From Baffinella frigidus (taxonomy: Eukaryota > Cryptophyceae > Cryptomonadales > Baffinellaceae), in NCBI GenBank assembly GCA_026770585.1, contig MU646710.1, forward strand, positions 175,559 through 198,827: a stretch of 23,269 bases of DNA, given 5' to 3'. Positions 23,155-23,269 of this stretch are shown piece by piece. Position numbers and translations under genes: made by a program. The notes beneath the pieces were generated by a model, which saw nothing but the letters and a program-made list of their open reading frames with translations, did not search any database and was not told the DNA's origin. Every line of letters begins with the position of its first letter. Within the stretch, counting starts at the first letter, position 1.

Positions 23155-23269
23155 GGGGTGAGTAGGGTAGGGTAGGGTAGGGCAGGGTAGGGTAGGGTAG
23201 GGTAGGGTAGGGTAGGGTGGGGTAGGGTAGGGCAGGGCAGGGTAGGGCAGGGTAGGGCAGGGCAGGGTA
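23155..23269. repeat. (GGGTA)n/(GGGCA)n array at the right edge
   Basis: About 22 five-base units, running off the window, presumably in an intron of the mutase gene. Confidence 0.95.

Noticed and set aside
1-23269. tRNA, rRNA or other structured RNA genes
   Set aside because: No cloverleaf-compatible segment with A/B box spacing or rRNA-like sequence was seen by eye; a covariance-model scan was not possible.

Overview
This is nuclear DNA from a eukaryote with many small introns, probably a unicellular alga or a similar protist. Genes are cut into exons of about 45-140 nt by GT-AG introns, there are C2H2 zinc fingers and short inverted-repeat transposons, and almost every intron is stuffed with degenerate TTTAGGG/CCCTAAA-type repeats, the telomere motif of green plants and algae and of some alveolates and cryptophytes. 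I cannot name the species. A 435-base run of N (12500-12934) divides the window.

Layout. (1) 192-4275, minus strand: an unrecognised gene (gene A) encoding an N-terminally membrane-anchored, charged, probably coiled-coil protein; it runs off the left edge. (2) 4534 to about 12440, plus strand: gene B, divergently transcribed from gene A across about 260 bp, a multi-pass membrane protein whose spliced product resembles the two-domain PqiA (paraquat-inducible protein A) family. (3) 12935-17060: a repeat-rich spacer with a TA-flanked MITE family, two inverted copies of a C2H2 zinc-finger cassette (one broken by a MITE), a duplicated 80-bp unit and one small possible membrane-protein gene. (4) 17254-22793, minus strand: the last 11 exons of a B12-dependent methylmalonyl-CoA mutase (276 residues: end of the catalytic part and the whole cobalamin-binding domain). 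Reading frame and phase join through all 11 exons; the first part of the gene lies beyond the right edge.

The unusual biology is in the introns. In all three unrelated genes most introns carry extra partial copies of the neighbouring exon end together with its splice site (up to five or six copies), separated by telomere-like repeat. The telomere-like repeat is polarised: the C-rich (CCCTAAA) strand is nearly always the sense strand of the host gene, whichever way the gene points, and long CT tracts obey the same rule. Several acceptors in the mutase gene share a branch-point-like block (GTACTAAACTGTCAAC + T-run + CAG), and related inverted blocks sit near other splice sites, which suggests introner-like elements. 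Several foldback element families (a TA-flanked MITE family, a GGAAACGG-ended family, a perfect 45-bp palindrome, a 179-bp foldback) add to this. No functional link between the three genes is visible; what they share is a common mode of intron growth.
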